NCBI GenBank assembly: GCA_019722365.1
Contig: JADFUC010000869.1
Location: 1 to 64,000 of the forward strand
Direction of reading: 5' to 3'
DNA length: 64,000 nt
Source of the DNA: Lithospermum erythrorhizon
Lineage: Eukaryota; Streptophyta; Magnoliopsida; Boraginales; Boraginaceae
Shown here piece after piece: positions 60,365 to 64,000 of this stretch. The translations under genes and the position numbers were made by a program. Within the stretch, counting starts at the first letter, position 1. Each line of letters begins with the position of its first letter. Under the pieces are notes generated by a model that ran no database searches, was not told the origin of the DNA, and saw only the letters and a program-made list of their open reading frames with translations.

Positions 60365-60720
60365 AGCAAAGTGATAATAGATCTCATGGCTGCACTTGGA
60401 CAGCCTTGAAGTAATAATAGATCTTACGCTTATACAAATATAAAGGCTGGCCCGTGATACCGCATGCATGAAAGTGACCATTTTGTTGCGCTTATACCGG
60501 AAGTATAAAATTATCACAAACGATACTGCATGTAAGTGATAATAGATCTCATTTAAAACTATCTGGAAATATAAAGATGACACCGATGATCTGTAGCATG
60601 TGAAAGTGATAATGAGGATACATTGCTTGTACCCGAAGTACAAGGCAGCGCGGATAATGCGTAGCAAAGTGATAATAGATGCCATTTGCGCTTATGCAGG
60701 ATGATCGCGTAACACTGTCG
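60365..60720. repeat. Minisatellite of about 61 bp, about six units
   Basis: The marker AAAGTGATAATAGATCTCAT or a variant recurs at about 60368, 60413, 60472, 60533, 60604 and 60666. Between markers are GCGCTTATAC and AAATATAAAG-like and GATACTGCATG-like blocks. The first spacing is shorter (45 bp); the others are 59-71 bp. The minus-strand 110-codon ORF across it is a by-product. Confidence 0.75.
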
Positions 60721-61279
60721 TCAGTATTGATATTTTCCTTATGGTGGGATGGTATTCTCGAGGAAACTAGATTAGTAAGTCATTTGCGTATCTTTAGGTG
60801 TTTCTACGATAAGTGTTATTTTTGTCATTATAAATGATAGTTTAAGAGGCAGCATAGTTTTCTTGATATGAACATATTATAGATGCGTGTGTACTCTTTA
60901 TAGTTATTTTAACTGCAATGTCCTCTTTATGTAGTATTTTAGTATACCTTTGAAGCAATTATGTTTAAGCACGGATCACGGGATATAATTTATATATTTC
61001 GGCATCGTGTTCATAAATGGCAATCGTTGCATTTTACTAGCGTCGATGATGCCTATTCTTTTTATTGTGACCATGCTTAGCGTCGCAAAACTACTGTGAA
61101 GGGGCCAGATTCGTCGTGATACCGGTGAAAGATTGATTTCTTTTTCTATATGTATTATGTATGTAATAAACAAGGTTTTAAGAGGACAGTTTATATGATT
61201 CTTCGCATGGAGTGGAAATTGAATCATCCTTGGTGCAAAAGAAAAATAGTGTGCGCAAAGTAAAGGAAGAGAGAATGGG

Positions 61280-63830
61280 ATGTGATGCTCGTATCTCGTT
61301 CCGGTTTTAGGAATCTGATTCTACTTATGTTATTGTGTCTTGGTTTGATGAGCCTGACCATCAGTTCATTTTACACAGAACTTTCCCATTGTCAGTCGAG
61401 CAGTTATATCAATGAATTTCAAACAAAGTTGATCGAGAATAATGCGGATCTTTGGACTATTTCTTAGAACAACTTCCCTATTTATTAGTAAGCGGCCGGG
61501 TGGGAGAAGTAATGCTCGGGTATCTGTGCCGATTTGAAGAATTATCTTAGATCCAAAAGCGTCGCGATAAGATGGCTCCTATAGATTTGGCATTACAGCA
61601 GACATGGGTTTGAAGCTAAATCAAAATTAACTTCTTCTACGAAATTCAGTTAGATGAGGATGATCTCGTTACGACATCTTTTTAATTCGGATGCTTTCAT
61701 GCAATACGACTATGCTTTCTTTGGTGATGTTGTTAGTCTTGATACCACTTTCAGAACAAATAACATTACCCGACCATAAGTATATTTTTTCTTATTATTT
61801 GTCATGTTATTATTTACATTTTTTATGCTATTAGTTTCATATTGATTTTAGATTTTGTTTAACTTTATTTATATGGTATATGTACTCGTATGATATGTCC
61901 ATAAGAGTTCTATTGTTACTCTAAATTAACCGGTGTTGTAACTATATCATATATTTTTTTTGAAGGCTGCGTTCTTGGTTTTATTTATGCGTCGCCGAGT
62001 TATGAACCGGCGATGGAACAATGGATTCTGAGGTTTTCTTAAATGAATGTCCATTAAGAAACCAACCCAACATTTTACGGATCAAGATGCTGCAATGAAG
62101 AATGCAATCTCTTTTTTTTTTACACGGAAGCTTTCACGGTTTATACACATTGCATAGGAGTGAAATTCCTTTAAGAAACTTGGTAGTCTTGCCTGAAAAA
62201 TTCTTGTTATTTCCAATACTTGTTCAAAAGCGTTAAATAATGAGGCAGGTTTGAGGTACAATTAGATGGTGATAAAAAGACTGTTTTTAATAGAGTACAT
62301 TGACAGTTGGTTGACGTTTAGGTTTTAGTCATCACACTTCGGGTTAAAATTATTTCTAAGGTTTTTAAAGTACTCAACATTGAATTGTTGCTCATTTTTA
62401 CGTGATTATCATTGCATTGATCATTCTTTAACAGAGTTTGTTATACATTTCAATATTATGCTTGATAATATGAGGAGAGACTTAACGATGAGCCTGAATC
62501 CATTCAGTTTTGCCTAATATCAAGATTCAATATTTACCTCAATTGTGAAGCGGTACGAAAACTATATACTCACTCAACTGTTGCCTCTTGAAGCTTGATA
62601 TGCTCTCGCTTCAAAGAGTATTTTGTTGACACCAGTGATCTTCTTACGTGTTTTAGTGGGAAGGTGTATTATGTGTTCAAGTTAGATCCTAAAGATTCTA
62701 ATATCAAACTTGATGTGTGTGTTGTGCAAATTGATTTGGATACTATTGAATGGGTTTGTAGTTGTCGGATGTTTGAAAATTGGGGTGTGTTATGCCGTCA
62801 CATCTTAAAGGTTGTAGATATATTGGGATCATGTGGTGGTATCGGATTTAAGATGTATTACGAGACAAATATATTCTTAAAGGTGGACACGTCTTTGCTA
62901 GGAGGATTTTCGGTCATGGATTGGCTGCACGAAGGAGGAGTAGTAGGCCTTGACATACACTGTAAATATAAATGCATTGATGCCTTTATATTGAATGCGT
63001 ATACGGCGGTCGGATTTTCATGAATGATGATGTACGCTACCTCTTCATATGAAAGATGTTGGTGAAGCGTTAGGCAGAGGCAGAGGATATTATGATGTTA
63101 ACTGAAAGCTTCTCTTCAGCAATAATCTGGCGAAAGAGAAGGTAATATTCAGTTGTCCATGAGTACATTGTTGCACTTATAATACCTTTGAAACATGGTG
63201 CATTTATGCTCTAAAATAACGCTGTCAGCCCAAGGGCTAGCATGAATCTTTCTTATAATACGTTCATAAGGTATATGAATGCTACTGAATAATACATTCA
63301 TAAGGTGCAAGTGCCTCGTCCACCAAACTTTTTTACTTCCGACTATATATAACCCGTATATTTATTTGAGTACATGGGAGGCACTTCGTATCACTCTATA
63401 CTAAAAGGGAATAGCTTGTGGATTCTAAAATTAAGCCCCAGTGAATCTGAGGAATTCTCCAAAATGTTTATTTAGTGCACTTGGTACTAATATACTCGTC
63501 TTGAGAAAGTCTTTGTCGCATTTCTAAATTAATATTTCTTTATAAATTTCTCGTTTCATTTATATGAGTGTTTATTATAAGTAATTTTATTTTCATTTCG
63601 TTATTTTGTATAGGCACTACTTGAATGACCAATCCGCATGGACAATACGCAAAAGGGGATTAAGAGGAAGCATAATCCAAATAAATAGAGAAAAAGGTTG
63701 ATACCAGCAAGAGAACTTGCAATGGATAGATTGAAGGTCTCGCGCCAAAAAAAGAGGAGTGAAGAAGAAGAGTTGCTTATGCCATTAAAATCTGCACTTC
63801 AAGAGGATGACATAATTGAATGAACTTTGT
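61280..63830 (+). pseudogene. MULE / FAR1-FHY3-type transposase, frameshifted
   Basis: Plus-strand mixed-frame translation follows the FAR1-related MULE transposase. FYEIQLDEDDLVTTSFNSDAF and YAFFGDVVSLDTTF, with the first catalytic Asp, lie at about 61645-61760. FTDQDAAMKNAI is at about 62070-62115. The open segment 62595-63023 contains the SWIM zinc finger (CSCRMFENWGVLCRHILKV, about 62757-62813). A basic tail (KRKHNPNK, then ARELAMDRLKVSRQKKR) runs to a stop near 63823. The family covers mobile Mutator-like elements and domesticated light-signalling factors; the many frameshifts and the nearby minisatellite favour a dead element copy. Confidence 0.8.
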
Positions 63831-64000
63831 ATATTACTTATTTTAATATCCTTTTAAATGAATTGGATGGTTACTTGTATGCTTTTTTTTTATAACAAAT
63901 TTGATACTTTTGAAATCAGACAATTAACATGAATTTCAATTCAAATCACAATAATACTTTTGAAATCGGACAGATTCAATCCATTTATTGAATAAATTTC
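63831..64000. other. AT-rich end of the window with a short duplication
   Basis: ATACTTTTGAAATC-GACA occurs twice (about 63905 and 63955). A terminal end of the MULE may lie here or beyond the window. Confidence 0.45.

Noticed and set aside
60353..60685. 110-codon minus-strand ORF
   Set aside because: Coincides with the 61-bp minisatellite; repeated peptide pattern is a by-product of the repeats.

Overview
The window looks like nuclear DNA of a flowering plant, probably a eudicot. It is AT-rich and sparse in genes, has GT-AG introns, and most of the recognisable sequence is plant transposable elements. Only three intact host genes could be supported. (1) A seven-exon PRT1-type E3 ubiquitin ligase on the + strand (19316-24772), with two RING fingers and a ZZ finger; it would recognise N-degrons. 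(2) A single-exon DUF1645 protein (42447-43196, +). (3) A single-exon FANTASTIC FOUR (FAF)-like protein (54083-54991, +). They are 14-18 kb apart, do not form an operon and have no visible functional link beyond proximity.

Layout, left to right. 1-3550: a decayed PIF/Harbinger element on the minus strand (DDE transposase remnant and Myb/SANT-type ORF1 remnant). 6680-10460: GC-rich terminal-type sequence and GACGTCCG-type repeats of further decayed DNA transposons. 10783-14898: a Ty1-copia-type element with two LTRs of about 1.25-1.3 kb that encodes only gag, similar to the TR-GAG class of non-autonomous elements. 14900-19300: MITE-like and low-complexity intergenic DNA. 19316-24772: PRT1; intron 1 carries a 155-bp SINE-like insertion between identical 29-bp direct repeats. 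24773-33500: AT-rich intergenic DNA with one copia scrap. 33601-40561: a Ty3-gypsy element of the TAT type on the minus strand, with an antisense Transposase_28-like ORF, a protease without its active-site motif and a truncated integrase. 42447-43196: DUF1645 gene. 43700-50530: a possible solo LTR, a Stowaway MITE, a copia RT/RNase H fragment between short direct repeats, and several local repeat families. 54083-54991: FAF gene. 58735-64000: a second MITE copy, an (AT)27 tract, a minisatellite of about 61 bp period and a decayed MULE/FAR1-type transposase that runs to the window edge.

The transposon coding regions are broken by frameshifts every few tens of codons, while the three host genes read through cleanly. 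No previously undescribed system could be demonstrated. The strongest points for follow-up are the His-to-Asp change at a zinc-ligand position in the second RING of PRT1, the SINE-like insertion in its first intron, the gag-only LTR element, and the TAT element with its antisense ORF. Intron boundaries, LTR ends and all family assignments were read by eye.
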